Assembly (NCBI GenBank): GCA_029861795.1
Contig: JAOTYS010000089.1
Span: 1 to 12,802, forward strand
Source: Gammaproteobacteria bacterium
Lineage (GTDB): Bacteria; Pseudomonadota; Gammaproteobacteria; Arenicellales; JAOTYS01
Length of the DNA stretch: 12,802 bases
Direction of reading: 5' to 3'
Shown here one piece after another: positions 1 to 7,335 of this stretch (the first letter of the stretch is position 1; each line of letters opens with the position of its first letter). The notes beneath the pieces were generated by a model. It saw only the letters and a list, made by a program, of their open reading frames with translations, had not been told where the DNA came from and made no database searches. The translations under genes and the position numbers were made by a program.

Positions 1-145
1 AAAAGCTAGTACCGAGATGGCCATGCTCTTTAAAGGGCTTGAGCACAATGAGATGCCCGTGGGTATTCATTACTTACATGAAGAAAAAGATATTTGGGAT
101 GCAATCAGGGCATTTTTCCATCAGCAGGCGGCGGAACAAGAGTGA
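1..145 (+). CDS. yeaH: YeaH/YhbH (DUF444) family protein, C-terminal end only
   Basis: The reading frame enters from the left edge (first full codon at base 2) and ends at TGA 143-145. About 47 residues remain. They include an acidic/aromatic tail, DIWDAIRAFFHQQ, which resembles the D-I-[WY]-x-x-F-R-x-[LF]-F end of DUF444 proteins as I remember them. The next gene starts 16 bases downstream and is SpoVR family. That fits the known proteobacterial order of PrkA kinase, YeaH and SpoVR/YcgB, a stationary-phase and stress-associated cluster. The molecular function of YeaH is not well defined. The assignment rests on a short tail plus gene order, so it is probable rather than certain. Confidence 0.72.
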   Translation, partial: KASTEMAMLFKGLEHNEMPVGIHYLHEEKDIWDAIRAFFHQQAAEQE

Positions 146-161
146 CTGAAGGAGAATAGTC

Positions 162-1547
162 ATGGAAGAACCCCTCCATACTTATGCGGAAAAACTGGAG
201 GCACTTGCACATCAACAAGGCCTGGATTACTACCCAGTTGATTTCGAGACTGTACCCGACAGCTTCATGATGGAAGTGGCGGTTTACGGATTGCCGGTGC
301 GCATGCCGCACTGGTCATTCGGTGTGCGCTATATCTACCAGCTCGTGCAGCACCGCATGGGTCATTCACGATTGTTTGAGGTGGTATTTCCCGGGAATCC
401 CGGCAGGGCTTATCTAGCAAATCGCAACAGCGTCGAAGAGAACACCTTGGTCACGGCGCATGTCTTAGGTCATGCCGATTTCGCCAAAAATAACCTGTTG
501 TTCAAACACAGCCAACAGCAAGTGGGATACCACATTGTGGAACAGGCTGCAGCCCATGCGCGCCAAATAGGCGATGCGATGGATGCCCACGGTGAATCAC
601 GCGTCGAGGCCATCCTGGACGCAGCGCTGGCGCTGGAGCAACATATTGACATCCACAAAGGGCTTACACGACCGTTGTACCCCAAGTATCTGCCAGCGGG
701 AGAGTTGGACAAAGGATCAACTGAATTTCAGTCCAGATTTGACCAATTGCCCAATGACAAACATGTGGAACCCGAGGCCAAGGAGTCACAGCGAGCGCCT
801 ATCCCTCCAGCCGCCGAATATGACCTGCTCTGGTTCATCGCACAGTATGCCCCTGAACTGGAAGATTGGGAGCGTGATATCTTTCTCGCAGTCCGCAAAG
901 AATCTTTTTATTTTTACCCGGTGTTTGCCTGTCAGATTATGAACGAAGGGTGGGCTTGCCAGTGGCACGCACGGTTACTGAGAGACGCAGACTTCTTGCC
1001 ACAGCAAGTATATCTCGATGCGATCAAGGCCCATTCCGACGTAGTGCGCCCCTATGCCGGTGACAACCAGGTCGCGTTGTCGATCAATCCCTATCACCTA
1101 GGCTTTGTACTATGGGAGAAAATCATCGAAGAAAAAGGCATGGAAGAGGCGCGTAAGATTATGAAGGAAGACGATGACTTTAGCTTTGTGCGCAACCACT
1201 TGAACGCAGAGCTAGCCGAAGAACTTGGCCTGTTTGAATATGCCACCAAACTCAGCGGCGAGATAACAGTTCAGGAGAGTGACATCGAAGGTGTCCGCGA
1301 GAGTCTGCTCGCTACAAAATTTAATTTCGGAGCTCCTAGAATCAGTGTCAGCCAAGTCCAAGTAGATGGAACGTTGGAACTGCAACATGATCATAACACC
1401 GATGGGCGTGGCTTAGATTTGCCGCGTGCTGAGCGAGTACTGGAGTACATCCATCGGGTATGGCGCCGATCCGTGAAGCTAAACACCGTAGACGGAGACG
1501 GTGTGGAGAAGGTACTTACTATCGACCCACAGCCAGTGCCTGCATAG
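162..1547 (+). CDS. spoVR: SpoVR family protein (YcgB-like)
   Basis: This 461-residue protein belongs to the SpoVR/YcgB family, named for a Bacillus spore-cortex gene but widespread in non-sporulating proteobacteria, where its biochemical role is unknown. Family landmarks are visible in order: YYPVDFE near residue 22, MPHWSFG near 48, a NPGRAYLANRNS block near 79, an AHVLGHADFAKNN block near 98 (normally a GH-x-x-F-x-K-N-N motif), and NEGWACQWHARLL near 260. There is no signal peptide or membrane segment, so it is probably cytoplasmic. E. coli YcgB is about 510 residues, so this copy is a little short but complete. The ATG has a good GAAGGAG ribosome site 8 bases upstream and sits 16 bases after the yeaH stop, so the two are very likely co-transcribed. 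No clear terminator follows in the 67-base convergent gap to fdxA. Confidence 0.93.
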   Translation: MEEPLHTYAEKLEALAHQQGLDYYPVDFETVPDSFMMEVAVYGLPVRMPHWSFGVRYIYQLVQHRMGHSRLFEVVFPGNPGRAYLANRNSVEENTLVTAHVLGHADFAKNNLLFKHSQQQVGYHIVEQAAAHARQIGDAMDAHGESRVEAILDAALALEQHIDIHKGLTRPLYPKYLPAGELDKGSTEFQSRFDQLPNDKHVEPEAKESQRAPIPPAAEYDLLWFIAQYAPELEDWERDIFLAVRKESFYFYPVFACQIMNEGWACQWHARLLRDADFLPQQVYLDAIKAHSDVVRPYAGDNQVALSINPYHLGFVLWEKIIEEKGMEEARKIMKEDDDFSFVRNHLNAELAEELGLFEYATKLSGEITVQESDIEGVRESLLATKFNFGAPRISVSQVQVDGTLELQHDHNTDGRGLDLPRAERVLEYIHRVWRRSVKLNTVDGDGVEKVLTIDPQPVPA

Positions 1548-1614
1548 GCTCACGAAATCATTGCTGGCCACAACCGCGATCGCAACTTAAATCGAGAGCA
1601 GCGGTCTCACGCGA

Positions 1615-1959
1615 TTAATCTTCTGTTACCAGACCAATTGCGTCCGGTAAGTACTTCGACAGTTTTCCGGACACCCCTTCGAATTCAGTCGCGTCTTCCG
1701 GTACCAGACCTTTGACAGTAATATTGGGCCAGATTTCCGCATAGTGCTGATTGAGGCGTATCCATTTTTCCGCGCTTGGCTCGGTATCGGGTAATATCGC
1801 ATCCACCGGACATTCGGGTTCACACACGCCGCAGTCGATACACTCATCCGGATCGATTACCAACATGGTGTCGCCCTCATAGAAACAATCCACTGGACAG
1901 ACTTCGACGCAGTCTTGATATTTGCAGCGGATGCAATCTTCGGTCACAACGTAGGTCAC
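1615..1959 (-). CDS. fdxA: Seven-iron ferredoxin FdxA ([3Fe-4S][4Fe-4S])
   Basis: This 114-residue ferredoxin is close to the Azotobacter FdI/FdxA family, a cytoplasmic low-potential electron carrier. Cysteines at 9, 17, 21 and 50 match the [3Fe-4S] ligands, and those at 25, 40, 43 and 46 match the [4Fe-4S] ligands. C12 matches the non-ligand cysteine of FdI. Family signatures [18 protein letters not shown] and [14 protein letters not shown] are present. The C-terminal half (residues 65-114, with a WPNIT block) is the usual FdxA extension and shows that this is not a short 2[4Fe-4S] ferredoxin. The start is GTG: the conserved family N-terminus begins here and an in-frame TAA lies 9 bases upstream. 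I see no good Shine-Dalgarno sequence. It lies 184 bases downstream of metZ on the same strand. The electron partner cannot be told from context. Confidence 0.95.
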   Translation of the reverse strand: MTYVVTEDCIRCKYQDCVEVCPVDCFYEGDTMLVIDPDECIDCGVCEPECPVDAILPDTEPSAEKWIRLNQHYAEIWPNITVKGLVPEDATEFEGVSGKLSKYLPDAIGLVTED

Positions 1960-2143
1960 GGCAGCTAATTATCGCGACAAGCGCCGGACAAGAAAACTCA
2001 CCATAGGCCGCGCCGATGTTTCGTTATCCATGCAATGGAAAAAAACGATCATGTTATCTGCCGCGGCGTCCCGTACGATAGCCGCCAAAGACCACCGTGC
2101 TAGACTAGATGATTGCACTTCAGACTGACTTGAAAACCGCCGT

Positions 2144-3370
2144 CTAGCGATGGAGCGAACCTGTCTTCCGGTGTAGCGGGCCAATCGCGTAAAATCCACG
2201 TTGCAGATCAGCCTTAATATCATCCAAATTCTCAAGCCCCACACTCACCCGCAATAGCGCCTCGGTAATCCCTGTCTGGGCCCGCTCTTGGGCGGTAATA
2301 CGACTATGGGTGGTGGTTGCCGGGTGGGTCATTGTAGTCTTGGTGTCACCGAGATTCGCTGTAATCGAAACAAGCTCAGTATTATCGATCACAGCCCACG
2401 CTTCATCTCGGCCGCCATACACCTCAAACGACACAATTCCACCGTAGCCTTGTTGCTGGGTGAGTGCGACCTGGTGTTGCGGATGCGACTCCAGTCCCGG
2501 ATAGTACACTTGCTTAACTGCGGGCGCCTGCTCAAGCCAAAGCGCCAAATCCATAGCGTTGGCGCAATGAGCGTGCATCCGCAGGCTTAGTGTTTCAAGA
2601 CCCTTGAGGAATACCCACGCATTGAATGGACTCATGGTGGGGCCGGCAGTGCGTAAAACCTTGTACACCTCCATGCCGATCTGCTCATGCTTGGTCACCA
2701 AGGCACCACCCACGCATCGTCCTTGGCCATCGATGTATTTTGTTGCGGAATGCACCACCACATCAGCACCGAGCTCTAAAGGTCTTTGCAACACTGGGGT
2801 ACAAGTGACGTTATCCACCACAAGCAGGCAATCTCTGCTGTGCGCGAGCTCGGCAAGAGACCGAATATCGGCGATCTCGCCCAAAGGATTCGAAGGGGTT
2901 TCGAGAAACAACATCCGAGTTTTGGAATTGATCACCCTGGACCACTGGTCACAATCGGTCAGATCGACGTAATGGACTACAACACCGAAACGCGACAAGA
3001 TGTTGTTAAACAAAGAGATCGTGGATCCGAACAGACTTCGCGACGCCACGATTTCATCGCCAGCCTTGAGCGTCGCCAGGCACAGAGTGAGGATCGCCCC
3101 CATACCCGATGCAGTGGCCACAGCATAGCCACCACTTTCAAGCGCCGCTAAGCGCTCTTCAAATGCGCGGACCGTAGGATTGGTGAAACGTGAGTACACA
3201 TTCCCAGGCTCGGTCTCAGCAAAACGCGCCGCAGCCTGACTCGCACTGTCGAATACAAAACTCGATGTGGTGAAGATTGGATCATTATGTTCTGCTTCGT
3301 TGGTTCGGTGCTGCCCGCCCCGTATTGCCACAGTATCGAATCCGCCATCGCAATCTTGCCGATTTTTCAT
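2144..3370 (-). CDS. metZ: O-succinylhomoserine sulfhydrylase (MetZ), PLP enzyme
   Basis: This 408-residue cytoplasmic enzyme belongs to the Cys/Met-metabolism PLP family. MetZ joins O-succinylhomoserine with sulfide to give homocysteine directly, bypassing cystathionine. Visible landmarks are PIFTTSSF (31-38), YSRFTNPT (59-66), the SGMGA phosphate-binding segment (88-92), LETPSNP (156-162), D186 that pairs with the PLP ring nitrogen, and SATKYIDGQGR with Schiff-base K211. The HSATKY-x-x-GQGR form and the ending VGLENLDDIKADL favour MetZ over MetB or MetY, though substrate choice within this family is never certain from sequence. ATG 3370 is preceded by GAGGG at 3380-3384. Two nearer ATGs are out of frame and run straight into a stop. 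Upstream lies a candidate SAM-II riboswitch with its own promoter and terminator, which would switch the gene off when SAM is plentiful. Confidence 0.93.
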   Translation of the reverse strand: MKNRQDCDGGFDTVAIRGGQHRTNEAEHNDPIFTTSSFVFDSASQAAARFAETEPGNVYSRFTNPTVRAFEERLAALESGGYAVATASGMGAILTLCLATLKAGDEIVASRSLFGSTISLFNNILSRFGVVVHYVDLTDCDQWSRVINSKTRMLFLETPSNPLGEIADIRSLAELAHSRDCLLVVDNVTCTPVLQRPLELGADVVVHSATKYIDGQGRCVGGALVTKHEQIGMEVYKVLRTAGPTMSPFNAWVFLKGLETLSLRMHAHCANAMDLALWLEQAPAVKQVYYPGLESHPQHQVALTQQQGYGGIVSFEVYGGRDEAWAVIDNTELVSITANLGDTKTTMTHPATTTHSRITAQERAQTGITEALLRVSVGLENLDDIKADLQRGFYAIGPLHRKTGSLHR

Positions 3371-3417
3371 TGCATCATGCCCTCATCCCTTCGCACCATC
3401 GGATCTTCCGCAAGCAC

Positions 3418-3450
3418 AAAAAAACCCGCTTTAGCTTCACTAAAGCAGGT
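3418..3450 (-). terminator. Rho-independent terminator (attenuator) before metZ
   Basis: On the minus strand ACCTGCTTTAG (3440-3450) pairs with CTAAAGCGGGT (3424-3434) over 11 bp with one G-T wobble, around a 5-base TGAAG loop. A run of seven T (3418-3424) follows, the first of which closes the stem. It ends 47 bases before the metZ ATG, inside the leader, so it acts as an attenuator rather than a gene-end terminator. It would also stop read-through from the genes on its right. Confidence 0.85.
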
Positions 3451-3465
3451 TTTACCTCGCTTTAG
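3440..3465 (-). promoter_or_regulatory. Antiterminator helix of metZ leader
   Basis: On the minus strand CTAAAGC (3459-3465) pairs perfectly with GCTTTAG (3440-3446), and GGT (3454-3456) pairs with ACC (3448-3450) across an AAA loop, with a small GA/T internal loop. The 5' strand is the GCTAAA segment of the aptamer and the 3' strand is the left arm of the terminator. The helix therefore cannot coexist with either the folded aptamer or the terminator. Seen directly as base complementarity; the switching is inferred. Confidence 0.65.
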
Positions 3466-3510
3466 CCGTATTTTTTAAGCGCCCGCAAGCTGATTAGTCA
3501 AATCGGCGCA
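3456..3510 (-). promoter_or_regulatory. Candidate SAM-II riboswitch aptamer upstream of metZ
   Basis: Read on the minus strand, the leader has the ordered blocks I remember for SAM-II (metA/metX/metZ-associated) RNAs. They are a GCGCC strand (3505-3509), GATTTGA (3498-3504), CTTGC (3485-3489), the pairing GGCGC strand (3479-3483, 5 bp P1), an A-rich linker (TTAAAAAA, 3471-3478) and GCTAAAG (3460-3466). Spacing resembles the metagenomic metX RNA whose structure was solved. The pseudoknot helix is less clear: TTGCG/TACGG pairs with one A-C mismatch, and CTTGC/GCGAG (3485-3489 with 3456-3460) is an alternative. SAM-II is best known from alphaproteobacteria, so its occurrence here is of interest. 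Gene context (metZ), promoter position and the downstream terminator all agree with the call. A covariance-model score against the SAM-II family would decide it. Confidence 0.7.
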
Positions 3511-3521
3511 ATAGACAATAT

Positions 3522-3550
3522 AGCCTATGGGAAGTTCACATTCATGTCAA
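3522..3550 (-). promoter_or_regulatory. Sigma70 promoter of metZ leader
   Basis: On the minus strand a perfect -35 box TTGACA (3545-3550) is followed by a 17-base spacer and TAGGCT (3522-3527), which keeps the key TA----T of the -10 box. The predicted transcription start falls near 3515, only a few bases before the aptamer-like segment begins at 3510. The position gives a leader of about 145 bases before the metZ ATG. It lies just beyond the stop of the ABC-ATPase fragment. Confidence 0.7.
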
Positions 3551-3570
3551 CGCGCGCGGCCCAGGTTAGC

Positions 3571-3897
3571 TCAGCAATTTTCTTGCGCGCCACCCGGCTC
3601 GAGCCCGAGGTACGCATCAAACATCGCTGGGTCTGTGCGTGCAATCTCTGCCGACCCTTGCCACACGGTGCGTCCGGATTCCAGCACACAGACATGGTCG
3701 GCGATATCTAACGCCCTAGTGGTGCTCTGCTCCACCAACACAATGGTGATACCGCTGTCTTTCAGTTTACCCAGCGCTTGGTAACCATTTTCGGCATCAA
3801 TCCCAAAGGATAATTCGTCCACCAACAAAAGCTTCGGCAAAGAAGTGCGAAACACATAATCACCCGAGCGGGTGATGTCCGGTAACGCCAAAGATTA
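3571..3897 (-). pseudogene. Decayed C-terminal fragment of a LivF-type ABC ATPase
   Basis: The open frame encodes about 108 residues. From about residue 17 of the TTG-started form it resembles the last 90 residues of branched-chain amino acid/urea-type (LivF/UrtE) ATPases. It has a Walker-B-like KLLLVDELSFGI (normally LLLDEPSLGL), then an ITIVLVEQS block, an IADHVCVLESGR block and the AYLGL tail. Walker A, Q-loop and the LSGGQ signature are absent, and the Walker B proline is replaced by leucine. An in-frame TAA (3895-3897) closes the frame on its 5' side and the first start codon is a TTG without a ribosome site. Just upstream an AAGGAG followed by GTG at 3910 opens a 16-codon frame in another phase, perhaps the relic of the true start. 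It is best read as a deletion and frameshift remnant of a lost transporter gene. Confidence 0.75.
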
Positions 3898-3967
3898 CAT
3901 TTAATTGCACTTCTCCTTCGAAACACCGGGATTTTTGGCCTGAATACTTCGACCTTAATCTGATTAC

Positions 3968-6070
3968 CTAGACAAGACCCAGCGCAGCCTTTTTTTGAGT
4001 ACTCCAAGCTTGGATGATACGATCGGCGATCATGGCGATCAGCGCCATGCTGAGTCCGGCCACCAACCCCAGACCGGGATCTGCCTTGCTTAATGCAATA
4101 TAAACTTGCTGCCCCAACCCCGTGGTGCCGACCAGCGCAGCAATGACCAACATCGCAAGCCCAAACATAATCGTTTGATTGAGCCCAAGCATGATCTCGG
4201 GCAAAGCCAGCGGTAGTTTCACCTGCCACATAATCTGGCCTCGACTGCAGCCCATCGACTTAGCTGCCTCCACAACGTCAGGACGCACATTACGCAGACC
4301 ATGCTCGGTATAGCGAATAGCCGGCACGATAGCGTAGGCGATAATCGCGAGGAAAGCAGTAAACTCACCGACTTGAAAAAACATCAGCACTGGAATCAAG
4401 ATTACAAACAGCGGCATGGTCTGTAATGTATCGTTGATGGGTCTTAGGAACGCCGAGACTCTATCGTTGTTGGCCGCCCAGATACCCAACAGACCACCAA
4501 ATACAAAAGAAACAAGAACCGCAGCTCCACACAAATAGACCGACAACATCGATTGCGGCCATACCCCCGTTGTGAGCATAAACAACAGACCTAACAGACT
4601 AAATATGCCGACCTTCCATCCACCGACTTGCCAGGCCATTAAAGTCACGACAATGATGAAAACGGGCCATGGGGTAGTGGTGACGCCGAAGTAAAACAGA
4701 CCGCCGAGCAGGATCACTGCAACACCACTACGCCAACCCCAACTTCTAGAGGCCAGACCCGTCAACACTATCACTACGGCCGCGTAGCCGTAACTCATCA
4801 TCGGGGTCAATTCGAATCCCCAGGAAAACGGTCTAACCGCGCTCTCCAGCCCAAGTCTCAATGGCAGCAGGAAATAGAAAAGCACGGTCTTCTTAATGGC
4901 ATCGGTAACTTGCGGATAGTTAGTGATGACGTAGGTAAGGGCGTCATTGATCGGAGCTGCCGGGTACCACACCCAACGCTCGGGATAAGAACGCAGCGCG
5001 GGCAAGATCTGTGACAATAATACGAAGCCAATCATGGCGGCCAGGGCCGTCAACGCATAACGGTGCCGATGCCAAAACGAACCCGCGTGACGCAGCAAAC
5101 GTTGCTGATCGGTAAAACCCCGGCTAATGCGGTCCATTATCATGGCGATTAATGCGATCACAATGCCCGCCAGCAAACTCTGGCCAAATTGGGCTTTGCG
5201 CATGGTGCTCAGTACCTCCCAACCGATATCGGCGGAACTCCCAATGATGGCCGCGATGATTACCATGCTGAGTGCCGCCATGGTGGTTTGATTTACACCA
5301 ACCATGATGGTGGGGAGTGCGGTGGGAATTTGCACCCACCAGAACAACTGCCGCCTAGTCGTGCCAGACATCCGCCCGGACTCCACCACGTCGCTGGGAA
5401 CACGTCTAAGGCCCAGCATCATATTGCGTACCATCGGCGGACAGGCATATATGGCGCTTGCAATTAATCCGACGACCGGTCCAAAGCCGAACAACAACAA
5501 AATGGGAATCAGGTAGGCAAACGTTGGGACAGTCTGCATTAAGTCCAACGCAGGCTCGACTATGCGCTCCATTCGTTCCGACTTGAACGCCGACACACCG
5601 AGCACAAAACCAATTCCCACAGCCATAGGTACGGATACAAACACCAACGCCAGGGTGTTCATACTCTCTCCCCAATAACCCGTCACCACCATGTAAAACA
5701 ATGCGATCACGGTAAACACTGCCAACCGCCATCCCGCTGCTACATAAGCCAATACAGAGAAACCCGCAATGGTCGCCGGCCACGGTAGCCAGTGCAGTAA
5801 CCCCTGGATCCAATTCATCGGCCAGGTGAGCGCCCAGGTGACCGCCTGGAACAACCAGCGGAAGTGTTCGACGAACCAATTCATGAACTGATTTATCCAT
5901 TTGACCATGGGTATGGTCCATTGGGCAGGGTATTTCACCAACCAGGGGATTTCCTCGCGCAACAAAAAGCACCCCGCTGCGATTACCCCTACGACAATCC
6001 ACGCCAACAATGCGCTCTCCACACGTCTATTGACGCGTACCGTTCTGATAGATTCAGCGACGGTAGCCAA
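3968..6070 (-). CDS. proW: Betaine-type ABC transporter permease with two fused ProW domains
   Basis: This 700-residue inner-membrane protein holds two ProW/OpuAB-like permease modules in tandem. Half 1 spans about 135-320 with LDLMQTVPTFAYLIPILLLF (176-195) and the ATPase-docking EAA loop near 231-260 (SGRMSGTTRRQLFWWVQIP). Half 2 spans about 505-690 with DTLQTMPLFVILIPVLMFF (547-565) and an EAA loop near 601-630 (EAAKSMGCSRGQIMWQVKLP). Each half has an extra N-terminal hydrophobic region, with one membrane segment near 20-37. E. coli ProW has a single module of about 350 residues and works as a dimer. Here one chain would provide both halves, allowing them to differ. The start is TTG, 4 bases after the ATPase stop, with GAGGAG inside the ATPase end as ribosome site, so translation is probably coupled. 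No terminator is evident directly after the stop. Confidence 0.92.
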   Translation of the reverse strand: MATVAESIRTVRVNRRVESALLAWIVVGVIAAGCFLLREEIPWLVKYPAQWTIPMVKWINQFMNWFVEHFRWLFQAVTWALTWPMNWIQGLLHWLPWPATIAGFSVLAYVAAGWRLAVFTVIALFYMVVTGYWGESMNTLALVFVSVPMAVGIGFVLGVSAFKSERMERIVEPALDLMQTVPTFAYLIPILLLFGFGPVVGLIASAIYACPPMVRNMMLGLRRVPSDVVESGRMSGTTRRQLFWWVQIPTALPTIMVGVNQTTMAALSMVIIAAIIGSSADIGWEVLSTMRKAQFGQSLLAGIVIALIAMIMDRISRGFTDQQRLLRHAGSFWHRHRYALTALAAMIGFVLLSQILPALRSYPERWVWYPAAPINDALTYVITNYPQVTDAIKKTVLFYFLLPLRLGLESAVRPFSWGFELTPMMSYGYAAVVIVLTGLASRSWGWRSGVAVILLGGLFYFGVTTTPWPVFIIVVTLMAWQVGGWKVGIFSLLGLLFMLTTGVWPQSMLSVYLCGAAVLVSFVFGGLLGIWAANNDRVSAFLRPINDTLQTMPLFVILIPVLMFFQVGEFTAFLAIIAYAIVPAIRYTEHGLRNVRPDVVEAAKSMGCSRGQIMWQVKLPLALPEIMLGLNQTIMFGLAMLVIAALVGTTGLGQQVYIALSKADPGLGLVAGLSMALIAMIADRIIQAWSTQKKAALGLV

Positions 6071-6074
6071 AAGC

Positions 6075-7163
6075 TTAATTCTCCTCGTCTTTACTGGCCG
6101 CCAATGCTTTGACTACACCTTGCGGTGTTACCTTGCCTACAATGTTGCCGTCTTCACTGACTGCAACGCCGCGTTCGTGCCTCACGAACCGAGGCATGAC
6201 ATCCTCTAGCGTCATAGACGGCGATACCGCGTCTTGTAGGTCCAAGCCCTCCTCTATAGGCTCAATAATCTCGCTCACCGTAATAACACGTACCCTGGGA
6301 ACATCACGGGTGAACTCAGCGACATAGTCGCTGGCCGGATGCATAACCACATCCGCCGGTGTACCGATCTGCACCACCCATCCGTCTTTCATGATTGCAA
6401 TCCGGTCTGCCAGACGCAATGCCTCAAGAAAGTCATGGGTAATAAAGACGATGGTCTTGTGCAACATTTGCTGCAGACGCATAAACTCATCTTGCATCTG
6501 GCGTCTGATTAGCGGATCAAGGGCGCTAAACGGTTCGTCCAGAAACCAAAGTTCAGGTTCAACCGCGAGACTTCGAGCGATACCCACGCGTTGCTGTTGT
6601 CCACCTGAGAGCTCACGCGGGAAACTGCCCTCTCTACCTTCTAGGCCCACCAACTCGATGACCTTGAGCGCCCGCTTCTCGCGCTCCACTCGATTGATTC
6701 CTTGAACCTTTAATGGAAAGGCCACATTCTCTAACACGGTCTGGTGGGGTAACAGCCCAAAGTTCTGAAACACCATCCCCATCTTATGTCGACGCAGCTC
6801 AATCAACTCGCGCTCGCTGACTTTGAGCAGATCACTGTCATCCAGCAACACCTCCCCGGCTGTGGGCTCCACCAGACGCGAGATGCAACGCACCATGGTG
6901 GACTTACCCGAGCCCGATAACCCCATGATGACGAAGATCTCACCGATGTGGACGTCGAAACTTACATTACATGCCGCACCAATATGGCCTGAATTCTGAA
7001 TCTGCGAGTGCGTTGCTTGCGGGTCTGCAACAGAGCCATTGGCGTTGTCAAAGAACTGCTTCGGGTCCGCCCCATACACCTTCCACACATTGCGACAGGC
7101 GACTTTAACCTTGCTCGATGTATCGTCGTTCGCTAAACCGGCAGCATCATTGCTATCAGACAT
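6075..7163 (-). CDS. proV: Glycine betaine/proline-type ABC transporter ATP-binding protein
   Basis: This 362-residue ATPase of the ProV/OpuAA type powers the permease encoded just downstream. Seen motifs are Walker A GLSGSGKST (81-89), Q-loop VFQNFG (131-136), signature LSGGQQQRVGIARSLA (185-200), Walker B LWFLDEP (205-211) and switch His in ITHD (H243). The EIFVIMGLSGSGKSTMVR stretch and LDPLIRRQMQDE are characteristic of this subfamily. After residue about 300 there is room for only one CBS-like unit (DVMPRFVRHERGVAVSEDG, about 305-355). E. coli ProV is about 400 residues with two, so the ionic-strength sensor may be altered. The ATG at 7163 has only a weak GGGG upstream. The stop is 4 bases from the permease start. 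Substrate (glycine betaine, choline, proline betaine or similar) cannot be fixed from the ATPase. Confidence 0.93.
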   Translation of the reverse strand: MSDSNDAAGLANDDTSSKVKVACRNVWKVYGADPKQFFDNANGSVADPQATHSQIQNSGHIGAACNVSFDVHIGEIFVIMGLSGSGKSTMVRCISRLVEPTAGEVLLDDSDLLKVSERELIELRRHKMGMVFQNFGLLPHQTVLENVAFPLKVQGINRVEREKRALKVIELVGLEGREGSFPRELSGGQQQRVGIARSLAVEPELWFLDEPFSALDPLIRRQMQDEFMRLQQMLHKTIVFITHDFLEALRLADRIAIMKDGWVVQIGTPADVVMHPASDYVAEFTRDVPRVRVITVSEIIEPIEEGLDLQDAVSPSMTLEDVMPRFVRHERGVAVSEDGNIVGKVTPQGVVKALAASKDEEN

Positions 7164-7261
7164 ATGTAGTCGCTTGACCCCGAATCACTCAAACTTGGCT
7201 TGGTTATCACACGGAAGACCGATGAGTTTCCATAGCACGCCAATCCGCCGGGCTGGCCCAT

Positions 7262-7290
7262 AATGTAACGAGGTATCCGCTGGTGCTCAA
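7262..7290 (-). promoter_or_regulatory. Candidate promoter of the proV-proW operon
   Basis: On the minus strand TTGAGC (7285-7290) and TACATT (7262-7267) are separated by exactly 17 bases, each matching 4 of 6 consensus positions. The resulting leader before the ATPase ATG would be about 90 bases. Found by eye, so moderate support only. Confidence 0.42.
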
Positions 7291-7335
7291 ATATCCTCAG
7301 CCGTTATAACCATATCCGCCTCCTGTGGTGGCTCG

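Noticed and set aside
1574..1583. GCGATCGC palindrome in the gap between spoVR and fdxA
   Set aside because: Single occurrence of an 8-base palindrome; not a repeat family here and no link to function.
2050..2110. Possible terminator in the metZ-fdxA gap (GCGGC...GCCGC followed later by a T run)
   Set aside because: Only a 5-bp stem with a long loop and the T run lies about 18 bases away; not a convincing rho-independent terminator.
3762..4229. 155-codon open frame on the minus strand overlapping the permease end
   Set aside because: Out-of-frame shadow of the permease and the ATPase relic; composition and residues do not resemble a protein.
5406..6002. 198-codon minus-strand frame inside the permease gene
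   Set aside because: Overlaps fully with the well-supported permease in another frame; rich in Cys, His and Gly as expected of a shifted reading.
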